Shown here: positions 41,877 through 48,558 of the stretch, one piece after another | Numbering within the stretch: the stretch's first letter is position 1 | Layout of the letters: each line of letters begins with the position of its first letter | From: Sporosarcina sp. FSL K6-2383 | Lineage (GTDB): Bacteria; Bacillota; Bacilli; Bacillales_A; Planococcaceae | Assembly (NCBI RefSeq): GCF_038618305.1 | Contig: NZ_CP152017.1 | Span: 3,075,001-3,139,000, forward strand | Reading direction: 5' to 3' | Length of the DNA stretch: 64,000 bases | The notes under the pieces: generated by a model | What the model saw: the letters and a program-made list of their open reading frames with translations, nothing else | The model's database searches: none | What the model was told of the DNA's origin: nothing | Position numbers and translations under genes: made by a program

Positions 41877-42401
41877 ATGTCTAAATATACAGTAGAAGTT
41901 AAATTACAAGCCGTCGAACGCTATTTAACTGGAAACGAAAGCTATAAAGTCATTGCTGAAAGTATTGCTGCAGATAAATCACTTGTTATTACTTGGGTAA
42001 AACTATTTGAAGCACAAGATGAAAATGGTTTTAAGAAAAGCTATACAAGCTACTCTGTGAGGTTTAAACTAGACGTACTCAATTTTATGAACGAAACGGG
42101 TGCGTCTCTTCGAGAAACGGCAAGCACATTTAACATTTCTTCCCCTAGTATTGTTTATCAGTGGAAGCAGTTGCTTATTACGAAAGGATTGGACGCGCTA
42201 GAATCAAAGAAAAAGGGGCGTCCATCCATGAAAAAAGAAGTAAAGAAAGTTGAATCTAAAAAAACAATCTCATCCGAAGGCTCGGTAGAAGCCTTACAGG
42301 CGAAAATCGAACTTTTAGAAATGGAGAATGCTTATTTAAAAAAGTTGAACGCTTTAGTTCTGGAACAAGAAAAATTACAAACAAAATCAAAGCGCAAGTA
42401 A
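41877..42401 (+). CDS. IS3-family transposase OrfA (IS copy 2)
   Basis: A 174-residue DNA-binding subunit with two helix-turn-helix repeats ([20 protein letters not shown] and [19 protein letters not shown]) and a leucine-zipper region ([20 protein letters not shown]). Slippage at A-AAA-AAG (42338-42344) moves ribosomes into the orfB frame and gives a fusion of about 454 residues. Confidence 0.92.
   Translation: MSKYTVEVKLQAVERYLTGNESYKVIAESIAADKSLVITWVKLFEAQDENGFKKSYTSYSVRFKLDVLNFMNETGASLRETASTFNISSPSIVYQWKQLLITKGLDALESKKKGRPSMKKEVKKVESKKTISSEGSVEALQAKIELLEMENAYLKKLNALVLEQEKLQTKSKRK
42338..42344 (+). other. -1 programmed frameshift site, A-AAA-AAG
   Basis: The zero-frame codons are TTA AAA AAG. 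The -1 frame from GTT GAA CGC is open through the orfA stop into orfB. Confidence 0.88.
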
Positions 42402-42430
42402 TTTTTGAACTAAAGGAACAATACGAGGTC

Positions 42431-43240
42431 GTGGATTTAGTCAAAGTCGCAGGCATTCCACGCAGCACATACTACTACTGGGAAAACCGATTGGATCCAG
42501 TCGATAAATATGAATCAGTTAAAGAAGCGATTAAACACATTTTTCACGAACATAAAGGGCGATATGGTTATCGTCGCATCACAAAAGAACTAAGGAAATA
42601 TGGCTTTAGGCATGACCCAAAGACCATCAATCGCTTGATGAATGAAATCGGCTTAAAATGTATGGTCCGTATGAAAAAGTATCGCTCTTATAAAGGAAAC
42701 GTTGGAAATATCGCTCCTAATGTATTACAGCGTGATTTTAAGGCAGATAAAATGAATCAAAAATGGGTAACAGACGTAACCGAATTCCATCTCTTTGGGG
42801 AAAAACGTTATTTGTCACCTGTTCTTGACTTGTGTAACGGTGAAATTATCGCATATAAGGTCATGAATCGACCCCTCTATCTACTTGTAGGTGATATGTT
42901 AGACGAAGCTGTTCAGCGCCTTCAACCAGGAGACGAAGTCATTCTTCATTCTGATCAAGGCTGGCATTATCAGATGAGAAAGTATCAAAAAACATTGCAA
43001 GAACACCAGATAACGCAAAGTATGTCCCGTAAGGGCAACTGCTTGGATAACGCAGTCATCGAAAATTTCTTTGGCTTATTAAAATCAGAACTGCTTTATT
43101 TACAAGAGTTTGAGAGCATGGTGCATTTTGAAAAGGAATTAGAAGAATACCTAGAGTATTATAATCACAAGCGAATGAAGGCAAAACTAAAAGACCTGAG
43201 TCCGGTAGAATACCGAACTCAGATCTTAGAAGCTGCTTAA
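42431..43240 (+). CDS. IS3-family transposase OrfB, DDE integrase core (IS copy 2)
   Basis: A 269-residue catalytic part: an HTH_21-like region ([18 protein letters not shown]) and an rve core with [21 protein letters not shown] and, after [12 protein letters not shown], the Glu of [12 protein letters not shown]. All three acidic residues are present, so the enzyme looks active. It is produced chiefly as an OrfAB fusion. Confidence 0.93.
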   Translation: MDLVKVAGIPRSTYYYWENRLDPVDKYESVKEAIKHIFHEHKGRYGYRRITKELRKYGFRHDPKTINRLMNEIGLKCMVRMKKYRSYKGNVGNIAPNVLQRDFKADKMNQKWVTDVTEFHLFGEKRYLSPVLDLCNGEIIAYKVMNRPLYLLVGDMLDEAVQRLQPGDEVILHSDQGWHYQMRKYQKTLQEHQITQSMSRKGNCLDNAVIENFFGLLKSELLYLQEFESMVHFEKELEEYLEYYNHKRMKAKLKDLSPVEYRTQILEAA

Positions 43241-43274
43241 AATATTTGTCTAACTTTATTGGGTCAGTTCACAA

Positions 43275-43300
43275 GTCACTTGTGAATAAAGGATTTTTTT
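43275..43300 (+). terminator. distal half of the yuzD terminator, split by IS copy 2
   Basis: GTCACTTGTGAATAAAGGAT followed by seven T residues supplies the loop, the 3' arm and the U-tract of the hairpin started at 41804-41825. Confidence 0.88.
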
Positions 43301-43428
43301 ATCTGATTTCAGCCGAAAACCCCGGCTGAAATCAGATAAAGCCTCCGGCGGATGTCAGGGATTTTGAAAGGAGTCAATTGAGCAAGCTCAATTCAAAATC
43401 CCGACGCAATTACGCCAAGGCGTAATTG
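43298..43428 (+). repeat. dispersed structured element, copy C (full length)
   Basis: Hairpin 1 is a perfect 18-bp stem (TTTATCTGATTTCAGCCG and its complement, 43298-43315 / 43323-43340). It is followed by the core AAGCCTCCGGCGGATGTCA (43339-43357), hairpin 2 (GGGATTTTG / CAAAATCCC with an inner AATTGAGC/GCTCAATT stem, 43358-43402), and hairpin 3 (CAATTACGCC-AA-GGCGTAATTG, 43407-43428). It starts within the yuzD terminator T-tract. After it, up to about 43604, I see no gene, attachment site or further repeat. Confidence 0.85.
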
Positions 43429-43604
43429 TTATTAACCGTTATGCCATTTGTAAGAGTCCTAAAATGCGATGTGTTTTGTCCTTGATTGAACCGACTCATA
43501 ATGCGGATGTGACGTAGGTGATTACTTGCAGATTTCGAAGTTTATAGTGTTTGGTTTTGGTGTCATGTGAATCTAAAGTGACATTTCGTGTGACAATTTT
43601 CACT

Positions 43605-43647
43605 AAAACAGCCACTCCTCTATTAATATAGAAGGTGGCTGTTTTTT
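43605..43647. terminator. terminator at the left end of the prophage late region
   Basis: AAAACAGCCAC pairs with GTGGCTGTTTTTT, with inner CTATTAATATAG pairing. T-tracts occur on both strands. It ends the minus-strand SOS cassette. Confidence 0.8.
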
Positions 43648-43913
43648 CATTTAATGCTCACTATAGAATTAATGTTGATTTTAATCTCTTCATAACCCAC
43701 TCGCATAGTTAATTTACCTGTTTGGCCATCCGCGTTCGTTACAACACCTTTCGCAGAATCAAACTGCTTTTGGTGATACGTTGTGATCTCGACCTCGTTA
43801 CTAAATTCCAGTGCTTCGTTTATTTTCTCTCCGATTTCCTCAAAGTCTTCTTCGGTCAGTTTTGGTGCATCCGAACTCTTATGCACTTTCTTCGGCTTTG
43901 GTACTGCTGTCAT
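43647..43913 (-). CDS. YolD-like small prophage protein
   Basis: An 88-residue protein whose start (MTAVPKPKKVHKSSDAPKLT) has GGGAGGGTG upstream. The C-terminal half (VEITTYHQKQFDSAKGVV, then LTMRVGYEEIKININSIVSI) has the small beta-barrel pattern of YolD-like proteins, in which an Ile-rich strand ends the domain. It follows a clear YolD homologue. YolD-like proteins usually sit beside Y-family polymerase genes in SOS cassettes; none is present here. Assignment as a second YolD-like protein is tentative. Confidence 0.6.
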   Translation of the reverse strand: MTAVPKPKKVHKSSDAPKLTEEDFEEIGEKINEALEFSNEVEITTYHQKQFDSAKGVVTNADGQTGKLTMRVGYEEIKININSIVSIK

Positions 43914-43934
43914 TATAAACACCCTCCCTATTTT

Positions 43935-44276
43935 TCATTCTCTGATTTGAGAACCGATAATATCATTTATATCAATCTTGTTCCCTCCGAACGGATCATC
44001 AAGAAAGATGAACATAGACTGCACATTGATTTCTTTTATGACTCCGCCTTTCGGTATGATTTTTCCGTCTTTCCATGTCGCAATGAGTATTAAACATTTC
44101 CGCTTGTATGCAACTTCAATTTCTTCTTGGATGGATTGTAAATCAAAGTCGTCTAGTTCTGGTCGTTCCTCATATCCATCCTCAGCATACCAACTCTTCA
44201 ATTTTTCTACATGTTCTGTGAGCATCATTGCCATAGACCATTTCTTCTTACCTCTATCACGCACTTTATCTAACAT
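43935..44276 (-). CDS. YolD-like family protein
   Basis: A 113-residue protein with the recognisable YolD layout: an N-terminal DRGKKKWSMAMMLTEHVEKL, the helix PELDDFDLQSIQEEIEVAYK, then a beta domain KCLILIATWKDG...IFLDDPFGGNKIDINDIIG. AAGGAGCTATG precedes the ATG. In SPbeta-type phages and Bacillus chromosomes this gene is paired with a UmuC/UvrX polymerase and controlled by LexA. Here an SOS box is present but the polymerase is absent. Confidence 0.82.
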   Translation of the reverse strand: MLDKVRDRGKKKWSMAMMLTEHVEKLKSWYAEDGYEERPELDDFDLQSIQEEIEVAYKRKCLILIATWKDGKIIPKGGVIKEINVQSMFIFLDDPFGGNKIDINDIIGSQIRE

Positions 44277-44294
44277 TCAACATAGCTCCTTTTC

Positions 44295-44654
44295 TCAACA
44301 TTCCACCATCGCAAAGTATACACTGATTAATTCTTCTGTACGGTTTCGCAAACGAAGGTTCATATAACGCCTGTGTTCCTCATAGCCGCCATGCATGAAT
44401 GTATACTCCGTGAATGTACCATCGTTCTGCCTTTTGATAACTTTCATCCTGTTTCTTGTTAAATAGATATTTGTTTGCTTTGATTCTACACGGATGAGCT
44501 TCAATGCATCTTCAATTATTTTTAAATATGGAGCTTTCAGTTTGAATGGGCCACTCTCAATTATTTTTCTATCGTTTTCTAAGATAGTTATCATCATGGG
44601 AAAGTAAATCGCATTTTCAAACATCGGCAATGCCTCATCAGGTATTAGTGGCAT
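44295..44654 (-). CDS. prophage hypothetical protein, SOS cassette
   Basis: A 119-residue protein starting MPLIPDEALPMFENAIYFPM. It has a basic middle (IYLTRNRMKVIKRQNDGTF) and an Arg/aromatic-rich end (GGYEEHRRYMNLRLRNRTEE). No domain is recognised. Its start overlaps the stop of the upstream WYL-like gene by one base, so it belongs to the same LexA-controlled transcript. It contributes no visible enzymatic motif. Confidence 0.65.
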   Translation of the reverse strand: MPLIPDEALPMFENAIYFPMMITILENDRKIIESGPFKLKAPYLKIIEDALKLIRVESKQTNIYLTRNRMKVIKRQNDGTFTEYTFMHGGYEEHRRYMNLRLRNRTEELISVYFAMVEC

Positions 44655-44875
44655 TAGATTACAGACCTCTCTCTGTGGACGACAGGAACGAGTGCCAGCA
44701 CATTATCAATAGTAAACGTCCGTCTGGTACTTCTTAGATGACAGTAAGCGCGAAATGATTTATCACCCACCATTAATACTTTAATACGTCGTTTACTTAC
44801 TTTACCCTTGCCATCCACATACATCATATCCAAGACTTGATTACGCTCGACCGATTTCAATAGGTTAGCACGCAC
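44654..44875 (-). CDS. WYL-like small protein, SOS cassette
   Basis: A 73-residue protein from a GTG start with GGAGG eight bases upstream. The sequence NLLKSVERNQVLDMMYVDGK, then SKRRIKVLMVGDKSFRAYCH and RTFTIDNVLALVPV, resembles an isolated WYL/SH3-like fold, a ligand- or nucleic-acid-binding module often found in DNA-damage regulators. It is the first gene after the LexA-type operator. No DNA-binding domain is attached. Confidence 0.65.
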   Translation of the reverse strand: MRANLLKSVERNQVLDMMYVDGKGKVSKRRIKVLMVGDKSFRAYCHLRSTRRTFTIDNVLALVPVVHRERSVI

Positions 44876-44898
44876 ACTCGTTCCCTCCTTTTTTTATA

Positions 44899-44927
44899 AG
44901 TATATCGAACGATTGTTCTTATTGCAA
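44899..44927 (-). promoter_or_regulatory. LexA (SOS) box inside the promoter of the WYL/YolD cassette
   Basis: On the minus strand TTGCAA (44922-44927), 17 bases, TATACT (44899-44904). The spacer holds AGAAC-AATC-GTTCG (44906-44919), which matches 9 of 10 fixed positions of the Bacillus LexA box CGAAC-N4-GTTCG. Confidence 0.78.
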
Positions 44928-44933
44928 GTAAAT

Positions 44934-44973
44934 AAAAAAGGCGCCCACTCAATTAAGAGTAGACACCTTTTTG
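44934..44973 (-). terminator. terminator after the lysis genes
   Basis: On the minus strand AAAAAGGTGTCTACTC pairs, with two mismatches, with GAGTGGGCGCCTTTTTT. It ends the late operon before the SOS cassette. Confidence 0.82.
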
Positions 44974-44978
44974 CCAAC

Positions 44979-45659
44979 TTATTTGTTTGTCGCAACAGTA
45001 TACTTAACCGCTAATCCCAGCACATCAGCATCTGTGAGTGTCTTATTAGCCAACTTGTCGAGCCACGATGCATGTGCTCCTGCTTTAACAGCTGCATCCA
45101 CTACAATTTGACGATGCGCTTTGCTTAATAAAGATGTTTCGGTTTCTTTTTGCAAAGTTGGACTGCTAAACTTCAATCCTTTGTCCTCCACAATCTTATC
45201 TGTGGAAGGCTTACTCAATCTAGCACGTACAGCAGCCATATTTACGCCTGGGCAATTAGTAGACTGCTCGGGAAACTCGTTATGCCCTTTAACAGCACTT
45301 GCAGGTAAACCTAGCTTGTCCATCCAGTAACGCGCTCTCTCATCAAAGACACGCTCCTGCTCCGCTGTAAACGAGCCATTGCCAACCAGACAGATATTGT
45401 AGATATACGAGTTTTGACCGCCCACGCCATTCGTAATTTCAGTTGGATCATAGCAAAGCTCTACAGTCCCATCACGCAAGATGATTTCATGGTATCCACC
45501 TGTTCCCCAGCCTTTCGTTCCCTTCCAATACTTCCAAAAGGATGCCCAATTGCCGCTAGAAGTAGCCGAGTGGTGACGTGCGATATTCTTAATCGCTGAT
45601 AATGCACGTGTACCGTTTGTACGTGGTGTGATTGACCTTAAATCTTTGATGTTGACCAT
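44979..45659 (-). CDS. N-acetylmuramoyl-L-alanine amidase (phage endolysin)
   Basis: A 226-residue endolysin. An amidase_2/PGRP catalytic domain (about 20-165) shows zinc ligands in NIARHHSATSSGNWASFW, AVKGHNEFPEQSTNCPG (His and Cys), and TGGYHEIILRDG. The C-terminal 50 residues (LSKAHRQIVVDAAVKAGAHA, then DADVLGLAVKYT) form a small separate module, perhaps for wall binding. It cleaves the MurNAc-L-Ala bond at the end of the lytic cycle. AAAGGA precedes the ATG. Holin genes lie directly upstream. Confidence 0.93.
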   Translation of the reverse strand: MVNIKDLRSITPRTNGTRALSAIKNIARHHSATSSGNWASFWKYWKGTKGWGTGGYHEIILRDGTVELCYDPTEITNGVGGQNSYIYNICLVGNGSFTAEQERVFDERARYWMDKLGLPASAVKGHNEFPEQSTNCPGVNMAAVRARLSKPSTDKIVEDKGLKFSSPTLQKETETSLLSKAHRQIVVDAAVKAGAHASWLDKLANKTLTDADVLGLAVKYTVATNK

Positions 45660-45660
45660 A

Positions 45661-45912
45661 TCATTTCAATCCTTTCTTCTTCAGCTCCGCTTCTTGCTTC
45701 TTCGCCCTTTCACTCAATCGATACGAGTTCTTGTATACGCCGTAGATTGCGACTGCAAACGGTACTGATGCCATCAACACAACTTCGAACGCTCCGATTG
45801 ACTCCTGATTAAACCAGTCAAATTTCACATTCAGCGTACCCAAAAATAAAAGGACAGCTGATAGCCATCCTCCAAATAACCCGATGTATTGTTTTAGTTT
45901 GTCTGCATTCAT
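45661..45912 (-). CDS. phage holin (SPP1/phi29-type small holin)
   Basis: An 83-residue protein with two membrane helices: YIGLFGGWLSAVLLFLGTLN and VVLMASVPFAVAIYGVYKN, plus a strongly basic C-terminal tail (RAKKQEAELKKKGLK). Size, topology, tail charge and position beside the endolysin identify a holin, which permeabilises the membrane so the endolysin can reach the wall. Confidence 0.88.
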   Translation of the reverse strand: MNADKLKQYIGLFGGWLSAVLLFLGTLNVKFDWFNQESIGAFEVVLMASVPFAVAIYGVYKNSYRLSERAKKQEAELKKKGLK

Positions 45913-45915
45913 GAT

Positions 45916-46152
45916 TTAATTACTCCCTTTCCATAGTAGCGCGATAAGCGCAATAATGACCGTGCCGACAATTGTTGTCCCTGCCCAAAATACAATCCTG
46001 TCTAGCTTATCAATACGGTGATGCGCTGACTTGGCAGATTGAGATGCTTCCATCGCTGTGTCATTCGTCTTGTTCATCGTTGACAGCAAAGTCTTGATGC
46101 TAGCAATATCTTCTTTCATTTCGATGATCATTTTCATATCGTCTTCCGCCAC
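45916..46152 (-). CDS. XhlA-like haemolysin/holin-associated protein
   Basis: A 78-residue protein from a GTG start with AGGAGTGATC upstream. A coiled-coil N-terminal part (MKMIIEMKEDIASIKTLLST, then KTNDTAMEASQSAKSAHHRI) is followed by DKLDRIVFWAGTTIVGTVII and a single C-terminal membrane helix. This is the XhlA layout. In the PBSX phage XhlA acts with the holin and amidase in lysis. The frame continues upstream of the GTG but without a ribosome site. Confidence 0.88.
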   Translation of the reverse strand: MAEDDMKMIIEMKEDIASIKTLLSTMNKTNDTAMEASQSAKSAHHRIDKLDRIVFWAGTTIVGTVIIALIALLWKGSN

Positions 46153-46209
46153 ATGATCACTCCTATTTTTTATTTTTGGGTAAAGAAAAAGAACGCCCCA
46201 TACGGACAT

Positions 46210-47367
46210 TCAACGTGTCATTTCTGTACGCATACCACTTAATTGTTCCTTGATTTTCGAAATCAACGTTGGACGACTATTTCCGAAGGTCAATTCAATA
46301 CCTGTATTGCCAGGCTCATAGATTTCTTTGACTTCCGTGATTCTTACATCAGTCGTCACGCCCCAGTCACGTTTTTGCAAAGTCACCAAGTCGCCTAAAT
46401 CGTAATCAATACCGTATACCAATTTAGACTTCGACAACACTTGACCCTCTAGATATAGCTCTTGTCGATGTTCAGCGAGTTTTTGTAAACCCCGATTACG
46501 CAACTTTTCCTCGATTACCTCTGGCGGTAAAGGGACTGGGTTTCTACCATCAGTCTTCTCGGAAATATCGCGAGCATCCACAAATAGGACATGCCTATCG
46601 AGTCCTGCGGCGTCCAAATCCCCTGCCAATACAATACGTCTATCAATTCCTTCGCCCTGTCCTGCGACCACCGCAACGTTCTTATAGTTCAGAGAGGATT
46701 CGACAAATGACAACTCTTTCAGTGTTTTGAAATCCGTGCTAAATATTGCAGGAGGATAGATGTCTTGATTTGCCGTTAGATCCCGACCTTCGTAAGTGTT
46801 GAACACAAATTCTTCATTTTCTGTGTCGATATCAATATTCCAACCGATGCCGCTTAGCGTGCTGACTTCTGTCATTTCTCCCGCTAGGTTTTTGTATCGT
46901 GACTGCCATTCCACCTGCATTCCTCTCCCCAAATTTGAACCTTCAACGATTGGCAACTTGTTATTTGGGTCCGCAGGGTTAATAGCTTGCGATACAGCAT
47001 AATGGTGCATTACAGACTCGGCGTCACCCGAAAATGAGTCTTCAGCAAAGTCTTCTGGTGGCATAGTTATATTTTGTCCAAACCAAGACTTTAACGGTAA
47101 TGCGGTGATTATCCAATCCTCTGTAGCCTTACCATTTTCATCGACAGCGACTTTTCGTTCTTTTATTTCACAGCCTTTATTAAGTCGGTTATGTGGAAAT
47201 ATAATGTACCCAGACTTTAATTTGTCGGCATTTTCTATATACCGATTGATGTGCAGTTCCATGATTCCTATACCATGCCAGGAGTTTGTGATTTGCAAAC
47301 TGGAATACTTTTTAATTTCGCATACTAACTGAAAATCTCGTGTCATGATTCGGATTGGCAATGTCAT
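46210..47367 (-). CDS. siphovirus tail/baseplate protein (ReqiPepy6 Gp37-like)
   Basis: A 385-residue structural protein: IRIMTRDFQLVCEIKKYSSL at the start, a middle with SGIGWNIDIDTENEEFVFNT and YKNVAVVAGQGEGIDRRIVL, and a C-terminal LVYGIDYDLGDLVTLQKRDW with ITEVKEIYEPG. This matches the siphovirus Gp37-like tail family, functionally equivalent to prophage tail endopeptidase or baseplate hub components. A terminator lies just upstream, after the 113-residue orphan gene. Confidence 0.8.
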   Translation of the reverse strand: MTLPIRIMTRDFQLVCEIKKYSSLQITNSWHGIGIMELHINRYIENADKLKSGYIIFPHNRLNKGCEIKERKVAVDENGKATEDWIITALPLKSWFGQNITMPPEDFAEDSFSGDAESVMHHYAVSQAINPADPNNKLPIVEGSNLGRGMQVEWQSRYKNLAGEMTEVSTLSGIGWNIDIDTENEEFVFNTYEGRDLTANQDIYPPAIFSTDFKTLKELSFVESSLNYKNVAVVAGQGEGIDRRIVLAGDLDAAGLDRHVLFVDARDISEKTDGRNPVPLPPEVIEEKLRNRGLQKLAEHRQELYLEGQVLSKSKLVYGIDYDLGDLVTLQKRDWGVTTDVRITEVKEIYEPGNTGIELTFGNSRPTLISKIKEQLSGMRTEMTR

Positions 47368-47387
47368 TTAGTCACCTTCTTTCAAAT

Positions 47388-47416
47388 GAAAAAGAGCACC
47401 CGGATTGGATGCTCTC
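47388..47416 (-). terminator. terminator downstream of the 113-residue orphan gene
   Basis: On the minus strand AGAGCATCC pairs with GGGTGCTCT (9 bp, one wobble), followed by TTTTTC. Confidence 0.8.
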
Positions 47417-47506
47417 TACATTAATATTTGATTTTCACTACGACACCTAATGGTCCAAAGGTAAGGCATTAAAAAACGCCCGATGACAGGACGTTCTCAA
47501 TAAATA

Positions 47507-47848
47507 TTATTCGTTTGACTTCACTGAATCAATTACCTGTTTTTCTCCATCGATGTACAAACTATCGACATCCAACACTTTAGCTTTAACTTCCTCGTTG
47601 AAATCTTGCCAATTATGCTTATGACCTTCTCGGTATTCGTCATCGCGATTGAATCTCAATCGTTTATCGACAAAATTCCAACCCACGTCACCTTTTATAA
47701 AGGATGAAATAGAATCCCACAGATCACCGCCAATAACCTCGCGGTATTTCGAACCATATATCACGAAATAATCTCCGTCTTCGTGTTCAATTAAGTAGCA
47801 TTTTTCTTTTCTTCTTCGATTAGTAACATCTCGTAATGATATTTTCAT
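47507..47848 (-). CDS. prophage orphan gene between two terminators (moron candidate)
   Basis: A 113-residue soluble protein, basic at the N terminus (MKISLRDVTNRRRKEKCYLI) and mixed-charge later (RLRFNRDDEYREGHKHNWQD). No domain is recognised. AAAGGGG lies ten bases before the ATG. It is insulated by intrinsic terminators on both sides, so it must have its own promoter inside 47849-47918. That is the usual sign of a moron or lysogenic-conversion gene inserted in a late operon. Confidence 0.65.
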   Translation of the reverse strand: MKISLRDVTNRRRKEKCYLIEHEDGDYFVIYGSKYREVIGGDLWDSISSFIKGDVGWNFVDKRLRFNRDDEYREGHKHNWQDFNEEVKAKVLDVDSLYIDGEKQVIDSVKSNE

Positions 47849-47918
47849 TTACTCATCCCCTTTTCCTTACCATACTACATAAGAGAAAAGGAGTCCTTCT
47901 ATTTACTTATTTCAGGCA

Positions 47919-47947
47919 TAAAAAATAACGCTAGCTTATGCTGCGTT
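47919..47947 (-). terminator. terminator after the xkdX-like gene
   Basis: On the minus strand AACGCAGC-ATAA-GCTAGCGTT folds into a short stem and is followed by ATTTTTT. Its first base is also the last base of the xkdX-like stop codon. Confidence 0.7.
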
Positions 47948-48081
47948 TACTCACCATCAACCAAAAAACCAAGCCCACTGTCATCAAGAATCTCCTTAAC
48001 TCCCGGTTGAAGCGTAGAAGGTACTTCATTCCACTCTGTCTTCCCAAGGATTACACGCTGTGCAAAAAACATCGCCATCAT
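47947..48081 (-). CDS. XkdX family phage protein
   Basis: A 44-residue protein: MMAMFFAQRVILGKTEWNEV, then STLQPGVKEILDDSGLGFLV. The FAQRVILGKT and VKEIL-DSG pattern is that of the XkdX family found between tail-fibre and lysis genes in PBSX-like phages. GGGGAGGTGATACT precedes the ATG, which decides the start; the frame itself is open further upstream. Confidence 0.85.
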   Translation of the reverse strand: MMAMFFAQRVILGKTEWNEVPSTLQPGVKEILDDSGLGFLVDGE

Positions 48082-48131
48082 AGTATCACCTCCCCCCAAT
48101 TTCAATAAAAGCCAAAACAAAAAGCGGGTAA

Positions 48132-48554
48132 TCATTGATAGACCTGTACAGCCATTTCGGCAATTACGTCTTCAATGAAATCCGCTCTTTCGGATAATGC
48201 GTTATTTTGTGCTTTTAGTAGCATGTTTTCTTGTTTGAGTTCATCCACTTCAATAGACAGTGGTGGTCTAAATTCCGGCTCTGTTTCCGGTTCATTCGGG
48301 TCTGGATAACTAAATAACAATGTTCCTGTATCCACGTCAACTTTTACCCCTGTCATTTCAGCAAAGTCTTGTCGATACTCGCCGTATTCTAACTCTATCG
48401 CATCAAACGAATCACGGTTTCTTTCGGAGAGTGCAGAATAAGTTGATACGTGTTCATCTATGGTCTTTTTTCGTACGGCGTCGCTCCACTCTCCCGTATC
48501 TATGATAACGCTTCCCGTTGCTATGTCGTAAAATAAACATCTTCCTAATTCCAT
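48132..48554 (-). CDS. prophage tail-region protein with C-terminal coiled coil
   Basis: A 140-residue protein starting MELGRCLFYDIATGSVIIDT (AAAGGAAGTGATAGC upstream). The middle has a short acidic/proline stretch (PDPNEPETEPEFRPP), and the end is a predicted coiled coil (VDELKQENMLLKAQNNALSE). It lies directly after the tail-fibre gene, where XkdW-like or fibre-chaperone proteins are found. The function is not established. Confidence 0.68.
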   Translation of the reverse strand: MELGRCLFYDIATGSVIIDTGEWSDAVRKKTIDEHVSTYSALSERNRDSFDAIELEYGEYRQDFAEMTGVKVDVDTGTLLFSYPDPNEPETEPEFRPPLSIEVDELKQENMLLKAQNNALSERADFIEDVIAEMAVQVYQ

Positions 48555-48558
48555 GCTA

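Larger units (their letters stand above)
41826..43271 (+). mobile_element. IS3-family insertion sequence (IS150-like), copy 2, apparently intact
   Basis: A 1446-bp element with imperfect terminal inverted repeats, left TGAACTGCCCCGTAAATG and right TGAACTGACCCAATAAAG, both continuing TTAGACA. It is flanked by the 3-bp direct repeat CAA (41823-41825 and 43272-43274). It carries orfA and orfB with an A-AAA-AAG frameshift site. It is only distantly related to the first IS (inverted repeats about 16/25 alike; different proteins). Confidence 0.92.

Noticed and set aside
43429..43604. Prophage attachment site or integrase at the left prophage edge
   Set aside because: No tRNA 3' end, integrase frame or obvious direct repeat is visible. 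The other end of the prophage is outside the window.
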